DNA from: Loxodes magnus
Lineage: Eukaryota; Ciliophora; Karyorelictea; Loxodida; Loxodidae
Direction: 5' to 3'
Assembly (NCBI GenBank): GCA_946699065.1
Contig: CAMPDV010001293.1
Location: forward strand, 62,001 to 126,000
DNA length: 64,000 bases
Shown here piece after piece: positions 22,250 through 34,249 of the stretch. The notes beneath the pieces were generated by a model. It searched no databases. It saw nothing but the letters and a program-made list of their open reading frames with translations, and was not told where the DNA came from. Every line of letters begins with the position of its first letter. Within the stretch, counting starts at the first letter, position 1. A program made the translations under genes and the position numbers.

Positions 22250-22423
22250 TAAAGTATTTCTAATTTATATTAAATAAGATTATATTATTAAGCAGCTTTA
22301 TTTTCATATTTCTTATCAATATTACTCATATTTCATTATCAAACTAATCATTTTTCCATATACAACTAAAGCTGTAACTAATATATTATTTCCTTTTTTA
22401 AATACTCACTTTACTTAATTTAG

Positions 22424-23060
22424 AAATTCAACTTACAAAACAACTATATTGAAGCTAAAAGAGCTAATTAAATATATAAGCAAACTCATACTTAATTTGG
22501 GACAATCAATTAATAAGCCTTCATAATAAAGCCAGCTATCTATGCAAAAAGTTTTAAAACTATCTGCTAAAATTTAAGAAAAATAAAGAAAAAATTAATT
22601 CTTCTCAATGAAAATCATAAAGATATGTTTCAATAGCTAATAATTATTTACCCTAGACAAAAAAGATAAATTAATTGTAACCAAGAGAAATAAGAAAATT
22701 TTGTTGATTCATGAGAAAATTTAGTGTTTAGCAAATATTTAAACTTGAAATAATAATAGATTTATTTTGGCAACCAAAGAATAAATTAAATATATACAAA
22801 TAATTAAGAAATTCTTACCTAACCATTATCATACTTATAAGGTTTTGAAATGGAACTATTTAAAATAGAAAAGAAGGAATAATCAGAAAATGTATAGATA
22901 AGAAATGCTGTTGAAGAGGAAGTGATGTATGAAACTTTTAAATTTAAATGTCTTTAATTGGAAGAAGAAACTCTTACAATTAAAGATGTCCAATAATCCT
23001 TTTAGTTTAAATATTAATATTAAAATGCATAATAAATAGATAAATTTACTTTTAAGTAAT
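22424..23060 (+). mobile_element. LINE fragment: endonuclease-RT linker only
   Basis: One plus-strand frame of about 210 codons. NYIEAKRANQIYKQ matches YIAAQRANQEYKK of LINE A, and ENFVDS-W-ENLVFSKYLN matches SFIDN-W-ETFVLNKH, with TGA for the Trp in both. It ends MELFKIEKKEQSENVQIRNA and EEEVMYETFKFKCLQLEEE before the RT would begin. Both ends are cut. Copy 2 is at 61032-61670. Confidence 0.6.
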
Positions 23061-23088
23061 ATATTTTAGTTTAGTTTAGTTTCTTACT

Positions 23089-24228
23089 TCATTAATCTAG
23101 CTACTTAAAGATGAATATATCTTCTCTGAATCCGCTGTCATCTCTATACAAAGCTCCAGAAGAATACATATAGGCATATAAATATTTTTTATTTTCATAT
23201 TCAAATATAGCAGTTTATTCTTCGTAAGTAAGACTTCAAAAACAACCTTCGCTAATTTCTTTAATATTACTATATTTGAAAAATTTTATTTTGCTCATAT
23301 CACAATTTGGCTTCCTCACTTTTATTCCATTTTCCGTCTATTATAAGCATCATGTTCCTAAATTTTCTTAAATATTTCTTTATAGTTTTTTCCCTTTTTA
23401 TTCGTAGCCTTTTTAAGGTGGAGATAAAATTCTAATACCTGATAATGGTTTTTCTTAGTTAAGATAATAAATCAACTTTTCAGTTGTAACTCCTCTATTG
23501 CTTGAAAATACATATCCTTCATTTTCATTATCAGTATATTCGTAAACATGTTCTAATCATGCATAATCATCACTATTTTTAAGATTCGATACTATATCAT
23601 ACTTTGCTAAAAAGAATGGAATTTAAGAAAGTTTGCTTTTCTAGGATTACTACTATCTTAACTAATCCCAAGCAAATAAAAACTTAAGAGAGTTATTTTT
23701 CTTTAGTACTTAAGTGAATACTCCTTTAGTATATATAATATCATTCTCTTGTTCACGTATCAATCCAACGCATCCCATTACCTTCCTTTCACTTTTTGTC
23801 GCTGAAGATGATCATTTGAAGTTACTTTCACTTCATGAAGTAGGAATAGTTTACTTCTCTTTTATATAAGCTGCTTGAAGTCCTATAAAGAAGTGAATTA
23901 AGTTATCTTATTAACTATACACTCCTACAAAATGAAAGTGCTATTCCTATTAGTTATTTTTTTATTCAATAATTCTAAATCCAATTAAGTCGAAAGTTAA
24001 ATCCCGATGAAGATATAGATCAAACAAAGAAGTGCTTTTTGAAGAAGGAGTTTGTAAGTAATCATAATGCTTCTTACATGAATAAGGCTTTTAAAAAAGT
24101 ACTTTATTTAAAGTTCTTAACTAAGATAACTTTTCTTGGATTTAAGCATCAGGATTTATTGTTTCAATTTACTTTTAAACTTCTTGTTTCTCTTTTTCGT
24201 ATTCCTCAATCGACCCACTTTCTTCCAT
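23089..24228 (-). CDS. Family P protein, copy P3 (379 residues)
   Basis: The frame of 1140 bp is a multiple of three and needs only TGA=Trp. It starts MEESGSIEEYEKEKQEV (loses the Met-Gly start of P1/P2, so no myristoylation site) and ends in the shared Gln-Leu-Asp-Gln-TGA. It keeps ESNFK-W-SSS with both TGA codons, YDIVSNLKNSDDYA and EYENKKYLYAY. The 60-bp extra repeat of P1 is absent. Its orientation is opposite to P1 although the outer flanks are collinear on the same strand. P3 and its second copy (61698-62837) have the same length. Confidence 0.7.
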
Positions 24229-25640
24229 TTTATAAAATTTAGAAGCGTTACAATAATAAGAGTTGCAAAAACTACTATGAAGTTTAATTATTCTATCGAA
24301 GTTTAATGTTGCAACTGTTTTTTAGAGATTTAATAAAGGAAAAAAGTGTTTAATTAATAATTTCTTGAGAATGATTAAAGTCTTAAAAATTGAGAATATT
24401 CAGACTAATTATTTATCTTAGATACTTCAATCATTCTCTTATGCATTATTTAGGATATGAATTTATTATTGAAAAGAACATTAATAAAGGTTTTTATTTT
24501 AATATGATAGAAACATTTTAGACTCTTTATTCGTTTAAGATATAACTGAATAAAATATTGTAGATCATTAAATTTAAGTATTATATCATTAATTTTATTA
24601 ATTTAAGTATTTTACCTCTAAAATCTAGTTGGGATATTATGATTTAAGAACATAATGGTCTTTTAGAAGTTTGCTAAGCAAATATTTTTTAAAGCTATAT
24701 TTATATGCATGAAAATGAAAGTTGTAATTTCTGAAATAAAATAAAAAATGGTTCTGTTAATTAAGTTTGAAATATAATTAAATATATCTATATTAAGTTA
24801 TAATTATAAGACTTAAAATCCTATCAATGAAGTTATTGTTATTAATAATAAAATTAAAATTTGTTAATTTTTAGTCTAAGAATTTATTTATAATGCTAAT
24901 AAATATTTAAGAAACAATTTATAGGAATCATACAGTTTATCATAATAAGAATATATAAAAAGCTTATTTTCATGTTCTCATAGATATATTATTGTCCATA
25001 TCTACTATTTATTCATTTATAAGTTCCTTTTAATCTTTTTTTAGCTTTTTAGATTCTCAGTATTTTAATTGCTTTAACTAGCAATTTATCATATATAAAT
25101 AACTTAGTTTCCTTAGTTCCCTATTTAAAGTGAATTGGAATAAAGAGATAACTTTATATATTTAAAAATAGAATAACTAGAGCCATAAATTTAGATTTAA
25201 TGCTTCTCATATGATATATAGAGTTAGTTTTAATTTATATTTCTATTAATTCAAATATATATTACTTAAATATCATCTTATAATTGAAATATCAGCTAAA
25301 CAGTAAGGATTTAAAGATTTAAATTCTTATTAATATAGAAATAATTAAAGATGCTTAATTAAAAACTAATTTATTTATTTTTCTTCTTCATTACAATTAA
25401 TAGATATAGTTATAACTACAGTTATTTAGAACTATTTTCGCTTTTTTATAAATACCAGTTTTAGGGAAAAATTAGCTTGGAATAAATATTTCTATGGTGA
25501 TATGGTAATTATAAATGTTTTAATTAGATTAGTTTCTTCTAAAGAAAAAAGGCTTAAATTAATTAATTTAGTTATGGAATTGAAATACTTTACTTTATAA
25601 GCAAATACTTAAGGATATATATATTAGTATTAAAACATAT
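24229..25640. repeat. 5' side of P3: flank repeat collinear with 7590-9400
   Basis: Includes TTGAGAATGATTAAAG (24366), CTAAAATCTAGTTGGGATAT (24607), GATATATAGAGTTAG and CAGCTAAACAGTAAGG, all in the order found downstream of P1. About 40 bp just before the P3 start (CTTATTATTGTAACNCTTCTAAAT in the minus direction) resembles the P1 leader, so that part turned with the gene. No gene recognised otherwise. Confidence 0.62.
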
Positions 25641-26330
25641 TAAATAGACATATAGATAAAATTTATCTTCTTTTCAGCTTTTAAATATAAATCTTTAGCA
25701 ACTACCTTGACTATCTTCTTAGATAATACTTCCAAGTTATTTTATTTTATTTAAATTAATTCTTTTATCTTTAATTTACCCTAACCTATCTTAATGCTAA
25801 AATTTAAACAAAAAAACCCGGGAAAGTGTAGATAAACAAAGGATAATCATTTAGCAAAGAAAGACTGAGACAAGTTAGATTAGAAGCTAAGATAGAATAA
25901 AATAAACTTAGTTTATATTTTTATCTTAACTAGTTCCAGTTCCTTTAATGACATATCATATTTATTAATTTAAGCCATTTTAAAACATATTTAGGCTTAT
26001 TTTTCTTTTTTTGCTTATCTTATAGCTTTCTAGTCATTTTCCCTTTCCATTTTTCAATAAATATTTTGAAAATTTGAATTTTATTTTAAAGTTAAATAAT
26101 TAAAGAGTGTGACTCTAATATTTTTGTATTATTAGCAACTATCCTTTCAAATAATGTGAAAAATTAGCAACCTCAATTTTATTTAAGCAAGATTGGAAAA
26201 AATGAAGCTGTTGGAGTGAAATATTTAATACTTTTATATTTGCCTTTATTTTTAAATTAATGTAGAAATATCAAATATAATTTTATTTTGCTTATATAAA
26301 TTATATTAAGTTTAATTTTCCGTTCTTAGT
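25641..26330. repeat. 3' flank of P4, matches 11400-11772
   Basis: AT-rich and non-coding as seen; see the entry at 11295. One GC-rich hexamer CCCGGG at about 25817 stands alone. Confidence 0.55.
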
Positions 26331-27452
26331 TCATTAGTCTAGCTAATTAAAAACGAGTAACTCATACCAACTTCCTTCACTATCCCTAAACATAGCACTC
26401 ACACATAATATTTAATAATAGAAATATTTCTTATTTTCATATTCAAGTATAGCATTTTATGCTTTGTAAGTATAACTAAACATGCCTTCTTCACTGCAGT
26501 TTTCAATATCACTATATTTAAAAAACTTTGCTTTGCTTATATCAAAATCAGGCTTCTTTTTCTTTATCTATTTTTCTGTCTTTTCTAAGCAATATGTTCC
26601 TAAATGTTCATAAACATTTCTTTTTCGCTTTTTTCCAGTTTTCTTGTAGCCTTTTTAAGGTGGAGATAAAATTTTTATACCTGATAATGGTTTTTCTTAA
26701 TTAAGATAATAAATCAACTTTTCAGTTGTTACTCCTCTATTGCTTGAAAATACATATCCTTCATCTAATGTGTCAGAAGTTATGCAAACATGTTCTAATC
26801 ATGCATAGTCATCACTATTTTTAAGATTTGATACTATATCATACTTTGCTAAAAAGAATGGAATTTTAGAAAGTTTACTTTTTTAGGCTTACTATTATCT
26901 TAACTGATTCCAAGTAAATAAAAACTTAAGAGAGTTATTTTATTTTAGTACTTAAGTAAATATTTGCTTAGACTAAAAAATTTCATTATCATTCTCTCGT
27001 ATAAATCCAAAGACTCCTATTATTTTTCTTTCGTTTTGCATCATTGATGATGATCATTTGAAGTTGCTTTCTCTTCATAAAATATGATTTGTTTATTTCT
27101 ATTCTATATAAGCTGCTTGAAGTCATAAAAAGAAGTGAATTAAATCTTCTTAGTGGCTATATACTCCTACAAAATGAAAATGCTATATTTATAAATCACT
27201 TTCTTCTTTATAAACTCTAAAGCCAATTAAATCGAAAGTTAAATCACAATGAAGATATAAATTACACATAAATTCGTTTTGCACGCAATCTTAATGACTT
27301 GAGCATGACAAAGGCTTAGTAAAAGCAATTTTATTTAAATTTTTTAACTTAGATGGTTTTTCTTAGGTTTGAGCATCTGCATTAACTGGTTAAAATTACC
27401 TTTTAAGTTCTTAATTTTCTTTTTCATAATCTGAGGATTGACTTGCACCCAA
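26331..27452 (-). pseudogene. Family P protein, copy P4 (start codon lost)
   Basis: A 1122-bp frame in phase throughout, ending Gln-Leu-Asp-Gln-TGA. The position of the family start reads TTG instead of ATG (TTG-GGT-GCA-AGT, giving LGASQSSDYE). Either it uses a later start or it is dead. C-terminal block KPDFDISKAKFFKYSDIENC is well kept, with EEGMFSYTY where P1 and P3 have a TGA-containing version. TGA at FF-L-W-LQAAY as in P2. P4 lies outside the matched part of the second copy, which ends with the window. Confidence 0.6.
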
Positions 27453-28200
27453 TTTATTAAAAAATTTGAAGCTTTACAAATAAGCAACTAAAAGTTATTA
27501 AAAACAATTATAAAACTAAGCTTTCTAATTTTAATTAAACATGAAATAAGATGATTGAAACATAACTGTAATAGTTAATTGAATCTAAAATAAAACCACT
27601 ATCATTATTAAAAGCTACTAAAAGCATAATAAAGTTAATGCTAATATAACCATAAATATCTTTAAGATGCTTAATCATTTGCTTTAAAATTTATTTATTT
27701 AACCGATTGAAAATGAAATTAATTCTTATTAAATAAAATGAATTTGTAGTAGTATTTCAAAATTGAAATAGTTAAATTAAATCTTAATTTTCAAAGCCAT
27801 TTCTTATAGCTAAATACTAAGATAAATAAATAAATGCGTAAAAAATAATTTTTATTGTGAAATAAAACCAAAAATATTTCTTTACTTAATCAAATTTTTA
27901 TTAGATTATTTTAATTTTATGAAAAATGAATAAACTTAGAAAAGAATAAAGAAACTTTATTTCAATTTAATTTTAAGAAATTTCAAATATTATTTATAAA
28001 GCATGGCTATATACTTTTACTATTAAACTATATATCCTATGATTTATATATTATTTTTTTATTTGATAAAGATGATAAAATGTAAGACCAAAGTTTTAGG
28101 AACTTTATTGTAAATTAAAATTTATTATTTCTTAGTTAAAAAATATTAATCATAAATTGTTTAGACTTATCTTTTAATATCATATCCATCTTCAATTTAT
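27453..28200. repeat. 5' flank of P4, matches 12891-13639
   Basis: AT-rich; here no LINE follows, so the match ends near 28190 where LINE A begins in the other copy. Confidence 0.6.
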
Positions 28201-28299
28201 GTAGACTCATTTAGTTTCCTTTATAGATTTATACTTTTTTACCTTTTTTATTCTTTTTGCTTTAGTAACAGTTTTAGCTTTTATTTTTTTCAATTTATA

Positions 28300-30068
28300 T
28301 CTTCACTTTTTTACAATTTTCTTTATTTTGCTAAATTTATAAATAGTTATGAAATAGAATAACTTAGCTAGAATTGATAATTTTAAGATTTATTAATTTT
28401 TAAATCAATCTTTATCTCATAAAAATTAATTCTTGTAAAGCTACTCATTAAATTTATCAACTTTTATTACTTTTGAGACTTAAATATAACTTTGATAGCT
28501 TAATTATACCTCATTTATTTCTAAGCTCTTTTACACTCCAATTATTGTTTTTGAACAAACACTTTATAAAAATATAGGTAGCATAAAATATATATTAAAC
28601 TTATTGATGAATCTATACTTATCAAAGCTTCACTTTAAATATAGGATACTTTTTATGAAAAATACAATAATAAGTATCCAATAGCATCCAACTTCATTAT
28701 TTGTAGCTTTTTGATTTAGATACTTTAGCCTATATTAACTTTTTCCAGCATAACTAAATCAAATTCTAAGCTTATATTTATACAATATTAGGATCTCATA
28801 GCCCTATTAGATATAAATAGAGCAGTCCTAACAGTTTGCTAATAATTTTAATTACACTTATATATCTTAATAATGAAGATTAAAGCTGAAGTTATAAGTA
28901 GGATTAATAACTTAATAGCAGTTAATTATTTAAAATAGATATTAACCATATATTTTTAAGCTTAGCTATTATAATAGATTAATTAGATGTAGCAGTATAA
29001 AGTTTGCACCATGGATAAACTAGACTCTAATACTTTTGAGGCTATACATTATATATATTTCTATTTTATTCATTTTAGGTTTAGTTTTATAACTTTAATG
29101 CTTGAAATATTAATAGTGGAAGAATTAAGATATCTTTACAATGTATTTATAAAAGTATATTCTTGAGATAATTTTGATTTTAATAGTTAGATTATTCTAA
29201 TTGCTTCTAGTCTTTGGGAAAACTAATTATAAAGTTTTATTATTTTAATTTAATCAAAATATCATTAGATATAATTGACAGTAGAGCTTATCTTTTCAAT
29301 TTTAGAGGTAAATCTCTTAATTGCTGGTAGTTGGGTATATATCTATTATAAAACTATCTGTTTTATCCTTTAATATATTTATCTTCTTCTCATAAGGTAA
29401 TTTATAATAATACACATTATTTTCTTTGCGGGTAAGTACTGCTGAGTAGAAATACGAAAATATTATGCTTTTATTTTATAACTAAAAAATAAGTAAGAAT
29501 CTAAATATTTTAATCTTAAAGTTTTAAAGCTAAGCATTAGCTTTAAAATAATCTTAATTAATTAATAGATGCAAATATTATAGTTTCATAGTTTCCTGTC
29601 TTGATAAAATAACACTCTCTTTTAGTATTTTGTTGATTTATTTGAATAAGTTCTCTAAATAATTTTGATCAAATAAAGATCTGCTCTTTAATGCATATCT
29701 TCTTTGTTAAGCTTTTAAATGATTGAAATATCCTGTTTTCTTGTTTTTCATGCATTTAATAGGTTTCTTATCTTTTACTTTTCTTCTTTAGTAAATAAAA
29801 ATGATAAAGTGCATATTTTCTCACTTAAGTTAGTATTATAATACTCTATTTTCTTTTTACATGTTCAATTTCTTTTATTTCCTCTTTTTTCTCTGTTACT
29901 TTGCTTATTCTCCAATCTTTTTAGCTTGATAAACTTTTAAGAGTTATAATAAACAGTTAAATTCTAATTTGGAATATAAACTTTAAAATAGGAAAGTTTG
30001 ATTATAGCAACTAATGAATATAAGGGATGTAAAGGATAAATTAGTTAAGTGTTAAAATAATATTGACT
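28300..30068 (+). other. Possible 5' extension of the coiled-coil gene or a separate gene
   Basis: One plus-strand frame, the same as exon 1 of the next gene, reads protein-like from about 28350 onward. Examples are FDLDTLAYINFF, SHSPIRYKQSSPN, FQSLGKLIIKF and IDSRAYLFNFRGKSLNC. TGA occurs at plausible Trp sites and TGG also occurs. Because no frame has dedicated stops, this cannot be decided from openness. No early in-frame ATG was seen, the first clear one being near 29687. No family recognised. Confidence 0.35.
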
Positions 30069-32584
30069 ATGTATTATGTCTATATAGCATAGTAGAATAT
30101 TACAATAATCACTAAATACTAAAGCAAAGATAAATAATTATTAGGAAAACCAAAACAATTGCTATGGTATCATTTAGTTCAAATACTTAAAATTATAAAA
30201 TTTCCTTTCTGGAATCTGTGCTAATGAAGTAGTAAAACAACACTTTCTTATTGCTTAAGATTTATTATAACGAATTTAGAGGAAAGTCTTAAATATACTT
30301 ATCTTTATAATAATCCGTTATTTCATAGTATCAACCAAATACCTATTAAAAAAGTTAAAGATTTAGGTAAAATGGATCAAAAAGAACAAAAGTATATAGT
30401 GATAGATTTTTAGTTGCCCCTTATTCAAGAAAATTAAGTTAATTTATTCCAGAATTATATATAAACATCAGATAACCTAAATTTAAATCAGTTTAAAAAG
30501 AAATTTCCTTTGCTTAAAAATCCAGTAACCGATTATCTATAAATATCTAGATATTCTTAAACTTTAATTAAACTAAATTAAAAATTTAACTAATATTGTG
30601 CTTATGATTGTAGGATTAATAACTTCACTATTTCAAAGGTAAAATTCTAAATTTTTATTTCTCTTTTAGTATTTATTCCAATATAGTTTTTGTTAGATTT
30701 TTGATGAATTAAATGCTTATTTTTTGAACAATTATGCTAATATTTAACTTAAGTCTCCTAATAGTAGATATCACACATAATTACTTAGAGTTCCTTTTTC
30801 TTCTTCATTAAGACCAGTTAATTTAATTTTTTTCGCTACTCTTTAGGTAAAAAGCCTAATTTATCCTTCCACAACCTTATCATTTCTCTATTAATGACCT
30901 TGATTCTATATATCTTAACTTAATCTCTTCAATCCTCAGATTTATATCACTCTGACTTCCATTAAACTAGCTTAAAAGCATATCTAGATACTTTTATCAA
31001 TCACTTGCTTCAATTAAACAAAATTAAAATGACCTTTATTATCCTTAAAAGCATGCTACCCAAGCCTTGTCTCTTAGAGAAAGCAATATAAAAACGCCTA
31101 GGACTTAATAAACTTGCTAGTAGCTGGGAATCGATCCCAGCGATTTAGAAATTAAGTAAGAAAAAGATTTTGGAGATGAGAATATACATCTTGAGTTAAG
31201 GAAGATGCGCTATGAGAATTACTCGAAGCAGCTGAAAAATGATAGGAAGAAAGTGCTGAAGTATAAATTAACTAATTTTGATCCCTCAAAGAAGATCAAA
31301 ATTTCAATAGGCGACAGAGCTTTGATGGGGATTTAATCCACAAGAGAGTTAGTTAAAAGTAATAAACTTGAAAAATCGTACAGTGCATTAACCCCTCATG
31401 AGATATATTTGACTTAGAGCACAGTATTAGCCGACGATACTTATAAATAGAAGAGAGAGTTTGAGTTAATTTTATAAAAACAGTAATTTAAGAAGGAAAA
31501 TGACTAAAGAACATTGTGGAAGGAAAATAAGATTAAATAAGCGGAGCAAAGAAAGGAATAAGAGTTGAAGAAAAAAGTGGAGAGCTAAATGGAAAAAAAC
31601 AAGAAAATTTAGCTAAAGGTTTAGTAATTTCAGCAGGAAAAGTTGAACTACTAAAAGAAACTAGCTCAGAAGATGAAAAATTAGTTGAAAGGAGTTCAAG
31701 AAAGAGAATAGAAACTGAATTAAGAAAAAAGAAGAATCCTTTAATAGAGAGAGAATATTGCCAGATTTAAAAGAGAAGAAATTATTAAGCACAGATAAGA
31801 CATAGAACAAATAGAGCAGCAAAAAGTATCCTAAATGTTAACCTATTTTGAGAAAAAGTTCGAAGAGAGCGATAATTTGAAGTCTCAGAAACTTCATGAG
31901 ACTTAAAGCAAAGCAAATTCGCAAATGTAACACATAAGTCCTAATAACAAAAAACAACTAGAAGTAATGCTTGAAGAATAGAACAGATAATTGCTGGAGA
32001 AAATTTTGGAAAAATAAAAGAAAGCTCACAGCAATCGAGAGGAAATAGAGAACAAAATAAAGCAACAGCTTTAAGAAAGCTGAAAAAAATAATTTGATAA
32101 GCTTGAAAAGGCTAAAATCAAAAGAAGAAAGGAAGAGAAGCTTGAATCGTAAGAATTAAATTTAGCTAAAGGCGAAAGTAGTTGGAGCAGTAGCTTAATT
32201 AGAGTAACAGCTAACTTGCTAAGAAAAATGAGATCTTTTAGTACTAACAAATGATGAAGCAAGAAAAGGCAAGAATAAAAGAAGAATATTAAAAAAAAGT
32301 AATCAATCGAACCTTTAAGCTTAAAGTAAGCGATTTTATATTAGGAAGCTAAGAAAATGAACTTCTTCGAAAAAATGAGATAGTAAAATGAAAAAATTAA
32401 GCAACTTAAAGAAAATCAGGAACTCTCAATCTAAATTAAGAGGTAACTTCATAAATCAACATATAGAGATCATATAATGCAATAAAAAATTAAGAAAGAG
32501 AAGCTTAACTCCTTTATAATGTTAATGGAACAAAAACCTGATTCAAGAATAGTTTTAAAGTAAAAGCTAAATAAAGATAGTTGA
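30069..32584 (+). CDS. Large coiled-coil protein with two tiny introns (unknown family)
   Basis: Exon 1 30069-30638 (start uncertain; another in-frame ATG is at 30372), intron 30639-30669 (31 nt, GTAAAA...TTTTAG), exon 2 30670-30789, intron 30790-30817 (28 nt, GTTCCT...ACCAG), exon 3 from 30818. Removing both introns keeps one phase. The N-terminal part is Q/N/L-rich. From about 31180 to 32090 there is a very charged helical region (ELRKMRYENYSKQLKNDRKK, TLWKENKIKQAEQRKEQELK, EEIIKHRQDIEQIEQQKVSQ) typical of long coiled coils, as in cytoskeletal or ciliary proteins; that role is inference. Phase changes occur near 32170 and at an A8 run near 32294; the end at TGA 32582-32584 is tentative. The gene is convergent with the kelch gene that ends at 32765. 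Confidence 0.65.
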
Positions 32585-32764
32585 AAAATATCTAGAAAAA
32601 ATTATAGCCTAGATATACCAAGGAAGAAGTAGAATGATTTCAGAATAAATATTTTGATATTTTTTCTTTTAATTAAAGTTAATTGTCCTTCTATTGGCTA
32701 AAGTTAGCAATACAACTTAAAATTAATTTAATTTAAATTAAATTAAATAAAAGTGTTAAAAATA

Positions 32765-34183
32765 TTACACCAAGTCCCACTAATACTTTTCTAAGTTCAT
32801 TTTAAATAACACTCTACATCCATCCTTCATCTTATAGAAAAAGTTTCATATAAAGCCATCATGGATTAAAGGTTGATTAATAACAGCATCTGATTATCGA
32901 AAAGGTAGAATCTCGTTTACTTCTTATAGACTTAGATTTAACACACATCCTCTCTTAATTGCCTAGTCTTCACAGTCATATCCTCCAAACACCATTATAT
33001 TTGTATGTTCATTTTGTTTTCCATGCAAATTTACTCCATAAGGAAAATTTAGTCTTGAAAAAATCAGCTGAGCTTAGCAGAGTCTTGTCAGCAACCCTGC
33101 CACCTACTATATAAATTAATTAAAGTTCTGGACGAACTACGGCGCATGAAGAATCTCTTATTTCTGGTATATCGCTAATAAAAGTTCAGTTTTCATTGGC
33201 AAAATTATATGCCTCATATTTCTAAGTGCAAATCTTCATTTTTTCCAAAAAAAAACGAAAACTTTTTTCTGGAAATAAGCCAAGCTATGGTTGATCCTTC
33301 CAACTAGCATGTTTTTTAGTGGTATAAATACTAAATCCATTTCTTTCCTAGTCTAGTGAAGGACATATGTATCTCCCACAGCATTTTTCTACTCGATATT
33401 CTTTCCTCCACATATAAAAATTCTCCCTTCTGGTATTAAAATTGACTTTACCAGCATGTTGATAACAATTGGAATTAAAGTCATGAAGGAGTTTTAATTC
33501 TAAAGGTCATATTAAAAGACGTTTTAAGTATTAAAATCACAGAAATGAATAATTCTTTTCCAGTCATCAGATATAGTTTCACTAAGCTTCAACTCTGCTT
33601 TAACGATCTAGGAAAAATTGTTTACTATATTCTTATCAACTTTGAAAAAGGAATTCAACTGGTATTGCTAGAATACTTAGTTTGGTTCTATTTATAATAC
33701 ACTTAAGGCTGAAAGTTTATTATCTTACGCTTACAAAATATGCTCACAGTCTTCTTTCTATTTCTCAGTAATTTGCAATATTTCTTCTGTTTAATTCGTT
33801 ATTTGCTACTACAGATTTAACTGAAGTTAGTCCAGAGTTGATTAAAACTAACTGAATTAATCAGTTAGGGATTGCTACAGCTATTCAGTTTTCTAGTCAA
33901 TATTCTAGTTTAGCTAGGTCAGATATTGGTATTAATTTTCTAGTAGGTTTTTATCTAAGTACTACTCAATATCCTTAATCTAATGCTCCAGCATTCTATA
34001 AGCTACTTCTATCTATTGATAGAAATTATTCCTATGATCTTAAGGGCAAACTCCGCTACACAAGAACTCATAGCAATCCAAGCAGAAAAAATCGCATTTT
34101 TGCTGTTAATGTATCTCACATAAAATTTCCTCTTATGTCTCTGAAATTGTAGACCTTTATTACTATTCATTAAAAATCAACAT
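32765..34183 (-). CDS. B-box zinc finger / coiled-coil / kelch-repeat protein
   Basis: The start is the ATG read from 34183 (MLIFNEQQQRS). A B-box-like Cys/His cluster follows: ILCEIHQQQKCDFFCLDCYE then CSGVCPQDHRNN. Next is a coil (about residues 55-200), then kelch blades: GRIFICGGKN, INHSLAYFQKKVFVF, KYEAYNFANEN-W-TFI (TGA at the blade Trp), LIYIVGGRVADKTLL, NIMVFGGYD. Proteins of this build are TRIM-like adaptors; substrate unknown. Two phase shifts sit in homopolymers (T9 in the coding strand near 33245-33253, and a T6 run near 33060), which may be sequencing indels. The last blade ends YQWDLV followed by TAA at 32765; taking TAA as stop here would need an ambiguous code, otherwise the frame runs on antisense to the neighbour. 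Confidence 0.72.
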
Positions 34184-34249
34184 CAATCAAGTTTATTATT
34201 TAAATATCACTTTGATTTATTACTTTTAAGAGAATGCTACAAACTAAAG

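Larger units (their letters stand above)
5398..25390. repeat. Large direct repeat, copy 1 (matches 43996-64000)
   Basis: This block of at least 20 kb is repeated at 43996-64000 in the same orientation, offset 38598 at the left and 38610 at the right, with scattered substitutions and short indels. The second copy runs off the window end, so the true length is unknown. Together with the 1009-4107 / 38203-41294 match (offset 37194), it implies a direct duplication with a period of about 37-38.6 kb. Marks of real divergence include one 5-bp unit lost from the microsatellite, a one-base insertion in LINE A, and a conversion patch in gene P2. Confidence 0.92.

Noticed and set aside
30350..31060. 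Antisense frame with many Trp (SEWYKSEDWRDQ)
   Set aside because: The plus-strand exon structure with two introns and the long helical continuation explains the region better; without stops nearly all frames look open.
31123..31141. Perfect stem GCTGGGA-ATCGA-TCCCAGC resembling a tRNA T-arm
   Set aside because: No acceptor, D or anticodon arms at the right distances, and it lies inside the coiled-coil exon in phase (QLGIDPSDLE).
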